Below are positions 26,288 through 35,691 of a DNA stretch of 41,411 nt, one piece after another. Below the pieces are notes generated by a model. It searched no databases and was not told the origin of the DNA. It saw only the letters and a list, made by a program, of their open reading frames with translations. Origin of the DNA: Bifidobacteriaceae bacterium (GTDB lineage: Bacteria; Actinomycetota; Actinomycetes; Actinomycetales; WQXJ01). The stretch is taken from positions 1 to 41,411 of the forward strand of contig JAIRYJ010000011.1 of the NCBI GenBank assembly GCA_031267825.1, in the 5' to 3' direction. Made by a program: the position numbers and the translations under genes. The first letter of the stretch is position 1. The number at the start of each line of letters is the position of its first letter.

Positions 26288-27502
26288 TTAGCTGGTCGTT
26301 CGGCCGGCCAGACCGCAGGCTTCGAGGATGGCTTCAGCCGAGCACCGCCCTGAATGAACCGCTTCAACGAAGCCCGGTCCGCTGGCCGCCAAGGCGCGGA
26401 AAGGCTCCGGGTTAGTCATGATCCGCTCTAAGGTGATCTCCAGGTCCTGGGCGGACGTCCGGACGATTGGCAAACCCAACCCCGAAAGCCGCCGCACTGC
26501 GTCCTGAACCGCCTGGTCGGCATCGGACAAAACTAACCGCCCGGCAGCCATCGCCTCAGCCGCTGCTACACCATATATACCTAAGCGGAACTGATCAGCC
26601 ACGATGTCGGCCGAAGCATAGAGCCGGCCGACCTCACTGGCCGGCAAACCTTCCGCCCGGAGATATTCGATCCGGCCCGCCCGTTCCAGGCGACGCAACA
26701 CCGGATCAATCAGATCAGTGCCTTTGAGCAGCGGGTTCGACGGAATATGGACCACTCGCGGCACCGGCCGGTCCAAGATTGGCCCCGCTGGGCTGGCCAG
26801 CGCCCTGACCACGACAGGACACCAGATCGCGCCCGGTACCTGGTCGAGCAGGTCCGGGGTTGAAACTAGCTGTGGCAAACCAGTCGGCCACATCAGGCGG
26901 CGGTTACGCCGGGCGGTTGATTCCAGTTCGGCCGCCCGGGCGCGCAGCTGAGGTAAGCCATACGGGCTCAAAGGGTGAGACGCCAGGTGGTGCGACGGTA
27001 AACGGATGTCGGAGCCGTGCCAAACCAGCGCCACCTTCAACCCGGCCACCTGAAGGGCTAAAGCCTCGCGCCTGGGGTTGTAACCGAATAGGCGGCCGAA
27101 TAGTGGCCGTCCGGATTCCGCCAGGACAGCTTGGAACGAACCAGTCACGCGCTGGAACTGGGCTGATTGGAAGTTCGCCGGAGCCGCGTTGATCGCGATT
27201 GGCACAGCGTAATCGGCCTCGTAAGCGAAGACCGGGTTAGCCTGGAAGGCCCAGTTGACGGCCCGGGCCTGACCGGACTGGGTCACCGCCTGGGCCCAAG
27301 CGTGGCCTTGGCCGGCCGCGTTGGCTGGCCCAATCAGCAGGTGGGGTTCTGGCCCGTCGGGAGGCGGCGCCAAATCGAGTCCTTCAGGCGGCCGCCTCAG
27401 GCGCCACTTGGCGCCTTCGAGGGCGCTGTCCAAAGCCGACGGCAGTCGGTAGCGGCGGCGGGCCACTTGTGACCAGACCAGGCGCAAGGCTGGACTAGTC
27501 AT
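26288..27502 (-). CDS. Glycosyltransferase, GT4/GT-B-like
   Basis: A 404-aa protein whose C-terminal half has the GT-B pattern: HIPSNPLLKGTDLIDPVLRRL, LPASEVGRLYASADIVADQF, then YGVAAAEAMAAGRLVLSD, the nucleotide-sugar binding region. The N-terminal half is less conserved but contains a VALVWHGSDIRLPSHH segment that other actinobacterial glycosyltransferases of this type share. No membrane segment or signal peptide is seen, so it acts at the inner face of the membrane or in the cytoplasm. It is divergent from a second glycosyltransferase and next to the sugar-nucleotide genes, so a surface polysaccharide is the likely product. Donor and acceptor are unknown. Confidence 0.75.
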   Translation of the reverse strand: MTSPALRLVWSQVARRRYRLPSALDSALEGAKWRLRRPPEGLDLAPPPDGPEPHLLIGPANAAGQGHAWAQAVTQSGQARAVNWAFQANPVFAYEADYAVPIAINAAPANFQSAQFQRVTGSFQAVLAESGRPLFGRLFGYNPRREALALQVAGLKVALVWHGSDIRLPSHHLASHPLSPYGLPQLRARAAELESTARRNRRLMWPTGLPQLVSTPDLLDQVPGAIWCPVVVRALASPAGPILDRPVPRVVHIPSNPLLKGTDLIDPVLRRLERAGRIEYLRAEGLPASEVGRLYASADIVADQFRLGIYGVAAAEAMAAGRLVLSDADQAVQDAVRRLSGLGLPIVRTSAQDLEITLERIMTNPEPFRALAASGPGFVEAVHSGRCSAEAILEACGLAGRTTS

Positions 27503-27856
27503 GGTGTGTGTCCCATGAAATCTGCTCCCTTCGGATGATCCGGACTAGCTGGCTGGGCCGTCTGGACGGTTGGCCTTGCCGGGCCGCCTAGCTGGACGGT
27601 TGGCCTTGCCGGGAGGCGTGACCAGCCTGGTCTGGTTGACGCCTGCCGGGCGGCCCTGGCGACCCGCGCGAACCTAGCGCGGACTGGGCGACCCGGGCGG
27701 ACTGACCAGCCTGACCAGCCTGGTCTGCCCCGCCCAGCGGTGGCTTTGTTAGGATCAAGGCGGCCACCAGGTCTCCGGTCCAGCCCAGCCGTGCCGCTGC
27801 GGACTGACGCCAGACGCCCGCCGCGGCCCGCTCAAACCTAGCTTAAAGGACAGCCT
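27503..27856. other. 354-bp divergent region with direct repeats and palindromes
   Basis: No gene is seen. The segment CTGGACGGTTGGCCTTGCC (plus GGG) occurs at 27562-27583 and again at 27592-27613, a 30-bp period. The palindrome GACCAGCCTGGTC occurs at 27620-27632 and 27713-27725, both followed by TG. These could be operators for one or both divergent glycosyltransferase genes, or part of the local repeat expansion. AAAGGA at 27845-27850 is the ribosome site of the plus-strand gene. Confidence 0.6.
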
Positions 27857-29356
27857 GTGCCGCACGCCGTTTACATCGCCTGGGGTTTCCCGCCGTCACG
27901 TTCCGGCGGCGTCTATCGGCAGTTGGCCACCGCTAACGCCTTGGCCAGGGCCGGTTGGGATGTCACCGTCATAACCGTTGAACGGCGTGTTTTCAGTGAT
28001 ATTACGGGCGCCGACGAATCACTTGAAGCGATGATTGATGACCGCGTCCGGGTCATCCGTAGCCGCTTCCCGTGGTCGCTGCGTGACCAGAACCAGGCCC
28101 ACTGGTCGTTTCTTCACCGGCGTTTCCCGCGCCTCTGGCGCAAAGCCCGCACCGCTTTTGAACTGGCCATTTTCCCTGAGGTCGGCTACGCCACTTGGCC
28201 GCGCCAGATTGGCCGAGAGCTTCGCCGCCTGGCCCAGGAAGGCCCGATTGACCTAGTGCTGGCTTCCGGTAATCCGTTCGCCGGTTTCGCCGCGGCCTAC
28301 CGTTTTCACCGTGCCAGTGGCACACCTTACGTTCTGGATTACCGCGATTCGTGGACGCTGGATCAGTTCAGTGGTCAGGCCCGGCCTGACCCGGGCGGGC
28401 GGGCGGCCGCCTGGGAGCGCCGGGTCACCAGCCAGGCGGCCCAGGTTTGGTTTGTCAACCGGGCGACCGCCCAGTGGCATGCCGCCCGTTATCCGGCGGT
28501 GGCTGACCGCATCCGGGTTGTGCCGAACGGTTGGGATCCGGACTTGCTTGACTTGGCTGTTTTGGACGATCCCGCCCCCCAAGTCCCGGCCACAACCAAG
28601 CCAACCTCAAGCGAGCCAGCCACAACCGAGCCAGCTTCAAGCCTTTTGGACGATGCCGCCCCCCAGGTCCCAGCCACAACCGAGCCAGCCTCAGCCAAGC
28701 CAGCTTCGAGCGAGCCTGCTTCAAGCGCTGGTTCGCCACTAAGCCAACCAGGGACCACCTTGACCTTCGGTTACCTGGGTACGATCTCCGCCAAAGTACC
28801 GGTCAAACAACTGGTTGACGGTTTTCGCTTAGCCAAGCTAGAAGGACTCATCCCACCGGATGCCCGCCTGCGAATCGCTGGTTACCTGGGGTATTTTGGC
28901 TCCGTGCGGCAGACCGCCAAGGACCCTGTGGCCCAACTGATAGACCAAGCCAAGGCCGACGGCGTGGAACTGACCGGGCCGGTACCCAAGATGCGGGTGG
29001 CCGAGTTTTATGCCTCACTTGATGCTTTGGTCCTGGCGATTGATGCCGGGCCTTACGTCACAACCGGCAAAGTGTTCGAATACGCCGCCACCGGTAAGCC
29101 GATTGTTTCAGTTCATCCGCCAGATTCGGACGCCTCCGAGGTGCTGGCTGGTTATCCGCTCTGGGCGCCGGTCGAGGCTGTCACAACCCAAGCTATCGCC
29201 GCCGCCTTCGGCCGGGCGGCGGTGTTGGTGCGGGATTCGGTGCCGGGCCTGACCAGCGCCGCCCGGCGCTACGGGGCGGCCTTTACCCGTCAGCGTCAAC
29301 TAGGACCAGCCATCGACGGCTTGGCCTCCCTGGTTGAGCCACCAACCAAAGCCTGA
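27857..29356 (+). CDS. Glycosyltransferase (GT4-like) with a repetitive inter-domain insert
   Basis: A 499-aa GT-B fold protein. The N-terminal domain opens with YIAWGFPPSRSGGVYRQLATANALARAGWDVTVIT and includes YVLDYRDSW; the C-terminal domain has FGYLGTISAKVPVKQLVDGF and KVFEYAATGKPIVSVHPPDSD. Between them, after VVPNGWDPD, lies an insert at about residues 235-297 of Thr/Pro/Ser/Ala/Glu-rich repeats (LDDPAPQVPATT, LDDAAPQVPATT) that the family does not normally have. At DNA level this is an 84-bp tandem duplication carrying the dispersed 14-mer. GTG start with AAAGGA six bases upstream. Beyond the stop, the terminal coding sequence is itself repeated. Likely acts on a surface glycan with the neighbouring genes; specificity is unknown. 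Confidence 0.85.
   Translation: MPHAVYIAWGFPPSRSGGVYRQLATANALARAGWDVTVITVERRVFSDITGADESLEAMIDDRVRVIRSRFPWSLRDQNQAHWSFLHRRFPRLWRKARTAFELAIFPEVGYATWPRQIGRELRRLAQEGPIDLVLASGNPFAGFAAAYRFHRASGTPYVLDYRDSWTLDQFSGQARPDPGGRAAAWERRVTSQAAQVWFVNRATAQWHAARYPAVADRIRVVPNGWDPDLLDLAVLDDPAPQVPATTKPTSSEPATTEPASSLLDDAAPQVPATTEPASAKPASSEPASSAGSPLSQPGTTLTFGYLGTISAKVPVKQLVDGFRLAKLEGLIPPDARLRIAGYLGYFGSVRQTAKDPVAQLIDQAKADGVELTGPVPKMRVAEFYASLDALVLAIDAGPYVTTGKVFEYAATGKPIVSVHPPDSDASEVLAGYPLWAPVEAVTTQAIAAAFGRAAVLVRDSVPGLTSAARRYGAAFTRQRQLGPAIDGLASLVEPPTKA
28560..28727 (+). repeat. 84-bp tandem duplication inside the glycosyltransferase gene
   Basis: Two consecutive 84-bp units start at 28560 and 28644, both opening with TTTTGGACGAT and continuing with CCGCCCCCCA and GCCACAACC. 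They diverge moderately but stay in frame (28 aa each). The second holds an exact copy of the dispersed 14-mer and the first a copy with one mismatch (28564-28577). Confidence 0.88.
28648..28661 (+). repeat. Dispersed 14-mer GGACGATGCCGCCC, copy 5
   Basis: Exact copy on the plus strand in the glycosyltransferase linker, encoding part of Leu-Asp-Asp-Ala-Ala-Pro. Confidence 0.85.
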
Positions 29357-29475
29357 CCGCTTTGGTGGAACCACCAACCAAAGCCTGACGCCAGCTGGAA
29401 CCACCAGCCAAGGCCTGGCGGCCCGGTCGGCCGCCTCGCACAAAGCCCTGGATGAGCCACCACCCCAGGCCTGAC
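29336..29475 (+). repeat. Degenerate repeats of the glycosyltransferase 3' end, running past its stop codon
   Basis: GAGCCACCAACCAAAGCCTGAC, the last codons and stop of the glycosyltransferase gene (29336-29357), recurs as similar sequences at 29368-29389, 29398-29418 and 29454-29475. Copy 2 differs by one base, copies 3 and 4 are more diverged. Copies 2 to 4 are non-coding. Small hairpins (for example GCTGG/CCAGC at copy 3) can form, so the block may also terminate transcription between the convergent genes. Confidence 0.8.
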
Positions 29476-29494
29476 ACCAGGTGGGCCCGCCAAA

Positions 29495-29776
29495 CTAGCG
29501 GACCGGGGCGCAGGCGGTATGCCAGTGGCGGCGCAGCTCAATGGCCGCATCCGGCCCAAGTAACGAATCAGCTTCCCAAACGGTAACTTGCGATTGACCC
29601 GGTACCACTGCCCGGCCACAACCAGGGCAAACATAGGTCTTGCGGGCACCAACTGGCGGAGTTACAAAGAACTCACGGCCGTCAGCCGCCACCGCCCGGC
29701 GCGGCTGGCCGCCCAGTGCGCGGCTCAAATCAAGCGGCTGAACTGTCCTCTTGGAGCGGCGCGATCCCCTGGGCAT
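29495..29776 (-). CDS. Small conserved actinobacterial zinc-ribbon-like protein
   Basis: A 93-aa basic protein with RKTYVCPGCGRAVVPGQSQVTVW and RRHWHTACAPVR. The pattern Cys-x2-Cys followed later by His-x3-Cys suggests a bound zinc. Similar short proteins are widespread in actinobacteria, often annotated as ATP/GTP-binding without evidence. The ATG lies inside the preceding gene (47-bp overlap), and no Shine-Dalgarno sequence is visible, so the true start is uncertain. It may be translated by coupling to that gene. Function is unknown. Confidence 0.7.
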   Translation of the reverse strand: MPRGSRRSKRTVQPLDLSRALGGQPRRAVAADGREFFVTPPVGARKTYVCPGCGRAVVPGQSQVTVWEADSLLGPDAAIELRRHWHTACAPVR

Positions 29777-30479
29777 TGGGTGATTCTAGCAAGCCGCCAG
29801 GCTCAGACCAGGCCTGCCTGGTCGGCGCTGTGGCGGCGAAGAAACGTGACGTCAAGGGATGTACCAGCAGGGCACCAATGGCCAGCCAGGCGGCGAAAAC
29901 CATAGCTGTCAGCAAACCTGGCGACCACGGTGCCATGGTCAACCAGATCAGCATCAAACCGACCATCGAACCAGCCGCCAGCCGGGCCCAAGCCCGGCCC
30001 CGTGTCACTTGAACCGCGCAAACCGTTTCACCAATGCCGATCACCAGTGCCAGCACACCAACAACCACGGCCCGGCCAACACCCTGATTACCAAGACCAA
30101 GCGAGAACGATCCCAGTGCCCCAACTGAGTGAATCATGGCCAGCAAAAGCAGCAACGCCGCCACAATTGAAACCGTCAACGGGCGGGATTGCCCAGCTTG
30201 ATCACCGTCACCGCGCGGCTCGATCCAAGGCGGCAAACCGCCATAAGCGGCCGCACCGATTTCCAGATCCTCGATCGCCTCCCAAGCGTCAACTTCTTCA
30301 ATCACTGGCAGGTCAACATCTTCGATGAACTCAGCAACCGCCGCGCTGGCCGGATCCGATACTTGATCCCGGCTGTGGTCTTGGACAACGCGTTCCGAGG
30401 CCCAGAAAGCGATTGAGGCGAAAATGTAGTTTTCGCCGACGTCAACTAACAACGTCTCGGCAGGTTGACCAAGTGCCAC
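29730..30479 (-). CDS. Membrane protein of unknown function, four membrane segments
   Basis: The 249-aa protein has an acidic, soluble N-terminal part of about 95 residues (FIEDVDLPVIEEVDAWEAIEDLE), then four hydrophobic segments (SIVAALLLLLAMIHSVGAL, VVVGVLALVIGIGETVCAV, LAAGSMVGLMLIWLTM, MVFAAWLAIGALLV), and a short tail. I chose the GTG at 30479 because AAGGAG lies six bases before it; a TTG 45 bases upstream would add 15 residues. It follows NucS after 81 bases and overlaps the zinc-ribbon gene. I do not recognise the family. Confidence 0.7.
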   Translation of the reverse strand: MALGQPAETLLVDVGENYIFASIAFWASERVVQDHSRDQVSDPASAAVAEFIEDVDLPVIEEVDAWEAIEDLEIGAAAYGGLPPWIEPRGDGDQAGQSRPLTVSIVAALLLLLAMIHSVGALGSFSLGLGNQGVGRAVVVGVLALVIGIGETVCAVQVTRGRAWARLAAGSMVGLMLIWLTMAPWSPGLLTAMVFAAWLAIGALLVHPLTSRFFAATAPTRQAWSEPGGLLESPNAQGIAPLQEDSSAA

Positions 30480-30560
30480 CAGTATCTCCTTGCGGGACGG
30501 GGATTTCGCATCAGTTTGCCCCAAGGTGGGCCATGGCGTCTATCACCAAATTGGTCGGTT

Positions 30561-31256
30561 TTAGAACAGACGTAGCATGCCATCATCCATCTGACGCATC
30601 GCATCATAGTCAAGGACAAGGCACTCCATGCCTCTGTCCTGCGCTAATACTCTCGCTTGGGGCTTAATTGATTGGGCGGCGAAGATACCACGAACTGGCT
30701 GAAGTTGCGGATCGCGGTTGAGTAGTTCCACGTAGCGGGTTAACTGTTCAACCCCATCAATCTCTCCCCGCCGTTTGACTTCGACCGCCACCGTGCCACC
30801 GGCTGGGTCACGCAGCAACAAGTCAACCGGTCCGATCGCCGTTGGATATTCACGCCGGATGAGACGCAAACCAGGACCCGCCAGTTCGGCTTGCTCAGCT
30901 AGCAGAGCTTGCAAATGAGCTTCAACACCGTCCTTCACCAGTCCTGGCTCCTCGCCCAGTTCAAAGGCTGAATCATGCAAGGTTTCATAAAGCGAGACGC
31001 GTAACCGGTCATCTGTCTTGGAGTGTGTCACCTCCCAGATGGTCTCAACGCCTTGGCTGGCTTCAGCCACAGTTGGTTCACTCAAACGCATCTTGCACGG
31101 CGGGTTCATCCAGTTGAGTGGCTTATAGGAACCTCCGTCAGCGTGCACCAAGACTGATCCGTCAGCTTTGACCAGCAGTAACCGCCTGGCGGGCGGTAAA
31201 TATGCCGTCAGTCTGCCCGAATAACTGACCTCACAGCGTGCCACCACCAGACGCAT
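30561..31256 (-). CDS. nucS: Endonuclease NucS (EndoMS), mismatch-specific
   Basis: The 231-aa protein matches the actinobacterial/archaeal NucS endonuclease that cuts both strands at mismatches and replaces MutS/MutL in these bacteria. The N-terminal DNA-binding domain reads [43 protein letters not shown] in overlapping parts. The nuclease domain has the Asp of PVDLLLRD and the EVK triad segment (VAVEVKRRG). The very C-terminus MLRLF fits the sliding-clamp binding tail known for mycobacterial NucS. Its ATG shares one base with the TGA of the GH3 gene (TGATG), so the two are coupled. Confidence 0.95.
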   Translation of the reverse strand: MRLVVARCEVSYSGRLTAYLPPARRLLLVKADGSVLVHADGGSYKPLNWMNPPCKMRLSEPTVAEASQGVETIWEVTHSKTDDRLRVSLYETLHDSAFELGEEPGLVKDGVEAHLQALLAEQAELAGPGLRLIRREYPTAIGPVDLLLRDPAGGTVAVEVKRRGEIDGVEQLTRYVELLNRDPQLQPVRGIFAAQSIKPQARVLAQDRGMECLVLDYDAMRQMDDGMLRLF

Positions 31257-32476
31257 CAGATCAGCCCGTCAGCTTGTTTGGCGGCCAGCACACGGCCCGC
31301 CGCGATGTCAACTAGCTGAGCGAAAGCCAGATCGGATTTAGCCCGCCCAATCAGCCCATCAAGCGCCGCCAAGGCGGCCTCAACTGAGCCGAAACAAGCT
31401 AAATCCCCGCCCGCCTCAATCAAACGCACCGCCCGCTGGTCCAGTGGCACAGCGCTGACCGCCGCCGCTGTCAACGAATCTGACACCACCACACCATCCC
31501 AGCCCAGATCATCCCGTAACAGTTGACTGACCACCCGGTGGGACAAAGCCGCTGAACTGTCAGGATCAAGCTGGAGGTAGACCGCCAACGACACCATCAC
31601 CATGGTGGGAGATTCGGCCAAGGCGGTCGCGAAAGCCTTGACGACCGGGCCGTCGGCGGTTGTCGTGGAATCAGCGATCGCAGCGGCCGTGAAATCAGTG
31701 TTACCGGCTACCCCACCAAGGCCCGGAAAATGTTTCACCACACTGCCAACACCGCCCTGGCGCAGGCCTTTAATCACGGCCACACCATGGGCCGCGTTAC
31801 CGTCCGGGTCAAGCCCAAAATCGCGATCAAGTGCCCCAATTGAAGCGTTGGCGGCCCGGTCGGCCGGATCAACCGCGTCCAACACAGGCGCCAAGCTGAG
31901 GTTGATACCAGCCCCGGCTAGCTGCTCCGCCCAAGACTGGGCGGCCTCGGTCAAGGCCGCCACCGGCATATCGCCTTGCTCCATCCCAGAAGGGATACGG
32001 TCAAAACCGTCGCCGTGTAAACGTTGGACCCGGCCACCTTCCTGATCGGCCGCCAGCCACAATCCGACCGGCCCGGCCGCCTGACGCAGCTTCAGGCTGG
32101 CGGCAGCCACCTCGGCCGCCGAATCCCAGCCGTCACCCAAAAACAAGACAGAACCAAGATGACGCTGACCGATTAGCTGAGCGACGGCATCGGCCCCTTC
32201 CGATGACCCGCCATCCGCCAGCACCGGAACCATGATGAGCTGACCGGCCCGCTCCTCAAGTGACATCGCCGCCAAAGCCGGCGGCAAACCGGGTGAAGGC
32301 GGGGCCGACTTCGGATCGGACGGGGGCGCCAACGTGACAGTCGGGACATTCGGGCCGGGGGGCGGCACTGACGGCGGACCGGCCGAACAGCCCGCCACTA
32401 GCGCCACCAAAGCGAGCCAGCGGATCACCCTGCCAGCGGGCGTTTCCCAGCGGCCCGGCGCTAACTGACAGCTCAA
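31256..32476 (-). CDS. GH3-family lipoprotein, beta-N-acetylhexosaminidase-like (NagZ-related)
   Basis: A 406-aa lipoprotein with lipobox LVAGC near residue 30 and a Pro-rich linker. The glycoside hydrolase 3 barrel shows [34 protein letters not shown] and [15 protein letters not shown]; the nucleophile Asp is in [13 protein letters not shown]. In classical NagZ the loop KHFPGHGDT..DSH supplies an Asp-His acid/base pair; here both His positions differ (Leu and Phe). This variant appears common in actinobacterial lipoproteins, so catalysis may differ. It probably trims cell-wall N-acetylglucosamine or a related glycan outside the cell (inference). The start is TTG at 32476, directly behind the DUF2550 stop; a GTG at 32428 would give a very short signal peptide. 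Confidence 0.85.
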   Translation of the reverse strand: MSCQLAPGRWETPAGRVIRWLALVALVAGCSAGPPSVPPPGPNVPTVTLAPPSDPKSAPPSPGLPPALAAMSLEERAGQLIMVPVLADGGSSEGADAVAQLIGQRHLGSVLFLGDGWDSAAEVAAASLKLRQAAGPVGLWLAADQEGGRVQRLHGDGFDRIPSGMEQGDMPVAALTEAAQSWAEQLAGAGINLSLAPVLDAVDPADRAANASIGALDRDFGLDPDGNAAHGVAVIKGLRQGGVGSVVKHFPGLGGVAGNTDFTAAAIADSTTTADGPVVKAFATALAESPTMVMVSLAVYLQLDPDSSAALSHRVVSQLLRDDLGWDGVVVSDSLTAAAVSAVPLDQRAVRLIEAGGDLACFGSVEAALAALDGLIGRAKSDLAFAQLVDIAAGRVLAAKQADGLI

Positions 32477-32899
32477 TTACGAAGCGCCCAGAGCCTCGCC
32501 ACGGGTCGAGCCGGCCTCAATCCAAGACAACAGACCCGATTGGGCGTCACGTGACAAAACCAGCAAGTCAGACGTGCCAGCCGAACGTAACTGCACCACC
32601 TGCCAACCGGCCGGGCCAGCATCGTCACTCAGGCGGGCTTTGATAGTCAACCCTTGACGTGGCCAACGCCGCACCGCCCGCGGCCCATAAGGATTACGGG
32701 CGAACCAGACAAGCTCCGGCGCCGCGAAAACAGCTAAACCAATCCGTTCACGCCGGGCGGCACCATCCCCTTCAACCACCAAACAAGGAAAACAACCTGA
32801 CCGCGCCTTCAGAAACAGCCAACGCAACCAGGCAGCCAACACCAAACCCAACGCCAGGCAAGCCAAAGCCAGCAACGCGAGGCCAATGACCTGGGGCAT
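32477..32899 (-). CDS. DUF2550 family membrane protein
   Basis: The 140-aa protein has one N-terminal membrane segment (VIGLALLALACLALGLVLAAWL) followed by the DUF2550 domain (RSGCFPCLV, RIGLAVFAAPELVWFA, SWIEAG). Genes of this family follow atpC in most actinobacteria, as here. Function is unknown. AGGAG lies six bases before the ATG. It starts 37 bases after the ATP synthase epsilon stop, so it may be transcribed with the atp operon. The segment GDGAAR is encoded by a degenerate relative of the dispersed 14-mer. Confidence 0.9.
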   Translation of the reverse strand: MPQVIGLALLALACLALGLVLAAWLRWLFLKARSGCFPCLVVEGDGAARRERIGLAVFAAPELVWFARNPYGPRAVRRWPRQGLTIKARLSDDAGPAGWQVVQLRSAGTSDLLVLSRDAQSGLLSWIEAGSTRGEALGAS

Positions 32900-32936
32900 C
32901 AGATTCTCCTGCCGACGCGGGGCTTCAATCTAAGAG

Positions 32937-33206
32937 TTAGGCCACCAACTCTGCCTCGTCAGCGACCACGGTCACAATATCGGAGTCAACCGACAAGAAC
33001 CCACCAGACACGCGGACCTTGACCGGCTGATCGCCTTCAACTGGTTCAACTTTAACCTCACCCGGACGCAAGATGGCCAGCAGCGGTTGATGGCGCGGAT
33101 AAACCCCAAGGGAGCCTTCAGATGTCAAAGCACTGAAAAATCTGCCAGCGCCGCGCCACTTGACCCCTTCCCAATCGGCGATCTCAACAGTTAACTGGCG
33201 GCTCAT
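32937..33206 (-). CDS. atpC: ATP synthase epsilon subunit
   Basis: The 89-aa protein has the beta-sandwich of F-type ATP synthase epsilon (EGSLGVYPRHQPLLAILRPGEV, VRVSGGFLSVDSDIVTVVAD). It lacks the C-terminal helix pair that in longer epsilon subunits inhibits ATP hydrolysis; a short form occurs in some actinobacteria. One base separates it from atpD. In the complex it sits on gamma and the c-ring. Confidence 0.95.
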   Translation of the reverse strand: MSRQLTVEIADWEGVKWRGAGRFFSALTSEGSLGVYPRHQPLLAILRPGEVKVEPVEGDQPVKVRVSGGFLSVDSDIVTVVADEAELVA

Positions 33207-33207
33207 C

Positions 33208-34713
<1,506 letters not shown>

Positions 34714-34742
34714 TTAGTCCGTCTTGGGTTGGTCTTAGCTGC

Positions 34743-35687
34743 TTACAGGCTGGCCGCCAAAGCGTCCGCGCCGGAAACAATTTCACTGATCTCTTGGGTG
34801 ATATCAGCTTGGCGGGCTTCGTTCGCCAAGCGGGTGTATTTGCGCACCATGTCTTCAGCGTTGTCAGTCGCGGTGTGCATGGCGCGTTGCCGGTTGGCCA
34901 GTTCGGAAGCGGCCGCCTGGAGTAGGCAGTCAAATATCCGTGACCTCACGTAGCGCGGTAACAGTGCGTCAAGCACACCCTCTGGGCTGGGTTCAAAACT
35001 GTAAAGCGGAAATACTTGGGCGGCATCGTCCTCTATACCTACCGGAGGTAGGGCCGTAACCTGGTCGGCTTCGGCTTCCTCAACCAACTGCAACGGTAAG
35101 AGCCGGACGATCCTTGGCGTTTGCGAAACCATGTTCCAAAAGTGGGTGTAAACGACGTGCAATTCCCCAACCGCATCAGGTGAGTCCGATTCCGACGTGA
35201 AAGCGTCCAGCAGCGTCTCGGCTATGTCTTTGGCGATGAGATAAGTCGGGGCGTCAGATGAGCCGAGCCAAGTTTTTTTCAGCGGCACTCCCCTAAAGTC
35301 GTAATAGGAGACGGCACGCCGACCGGCCACAAAACGGTCAACCTTGAAACCGGCTTGTTCAAGTTCAGCCGCGTGGCCTTCCGCCTCGCGCAGCAAATTA
35401 GCGGTGTAAGCCCCAGCCATGCCGCGATCAGCCGCCAAAACAAGCAAGGCCACCCTTTTAACCTCAGGCCGTAACGAAATCAAAGGGTGACGGATCTCTT
35501 CCCGCACGTGACTGGCGGCTAATGCAACGGCCCTGGTCAAAGCGTTAGCGTAGGGCCGCTGATGGGCCGCGGCGGCCCGGGCCCGGCCAATCCGGCTGGC
35601 CGCGATCAACTCCATCGCCCGGAAAATCTTTCCCAGCGACTGAGTTGACTTAATGCGCGCCCGGTAAACCCGCTGCAAGCCTGCCAT
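34743..35687 (-). CDS. atpG: ATP synthase gamma subunit
   Basis: With start ATG at 35687 the protein has 314 aa, beginning MAGLQRVYRARIKSTQS, as is typical for actinobacterial gamma; a longer frame reaching into atpA is not expected. The C-terminal end (ARQADITQEISEIVSGADAL) is the usual rotor helix. In the middle, VGIEDDAAQVFPLYSFEP carries an Asp-Asp-Ala-Ala segment encoded by an exact copy of the dispersed 14-mer, at a region variable among gamma subunits. Four bases separate it from atpA. Confidence 0.97.
   Translation of the reverse strand: MAGLQRVYRARIKSTQSLGKIFRAMELIAASRIGRARAAAAHQRPYANALTRAVALAASHVREEIRHPLISLRPEVKRVALLVLAADRGMAGAYTANLLREAEGHAAELEQAGFKVDRFVAGRRAVSYYDFRGVPLKKTWLGSSDAPTYLIAKDIAETLLDAFTSESDSPDAVGELHVVYTHFWNMVSQTPRIVRLLPLQLVEEAEADQVTALPPVGIEDDAAQVFPLYSFEPSPEGVLDALLPRYVRSRIFDCLLQAAASELANRQRAMHTATDNAEDMVRKYTRLANEARQADITQEISEIVSGADALAASL
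35018..35031 (-). repeat. Dispersed 14-mer GGACGATGCCGCCC, copy 6
   Basis: Exact copy on the minus strand, in frame in atpG, encoding Glu-Asp-Asp-Ala-Ala-Gln in a variable surface loop. Confidence 0.85.
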
Positions 35688-35691
35688 AACT

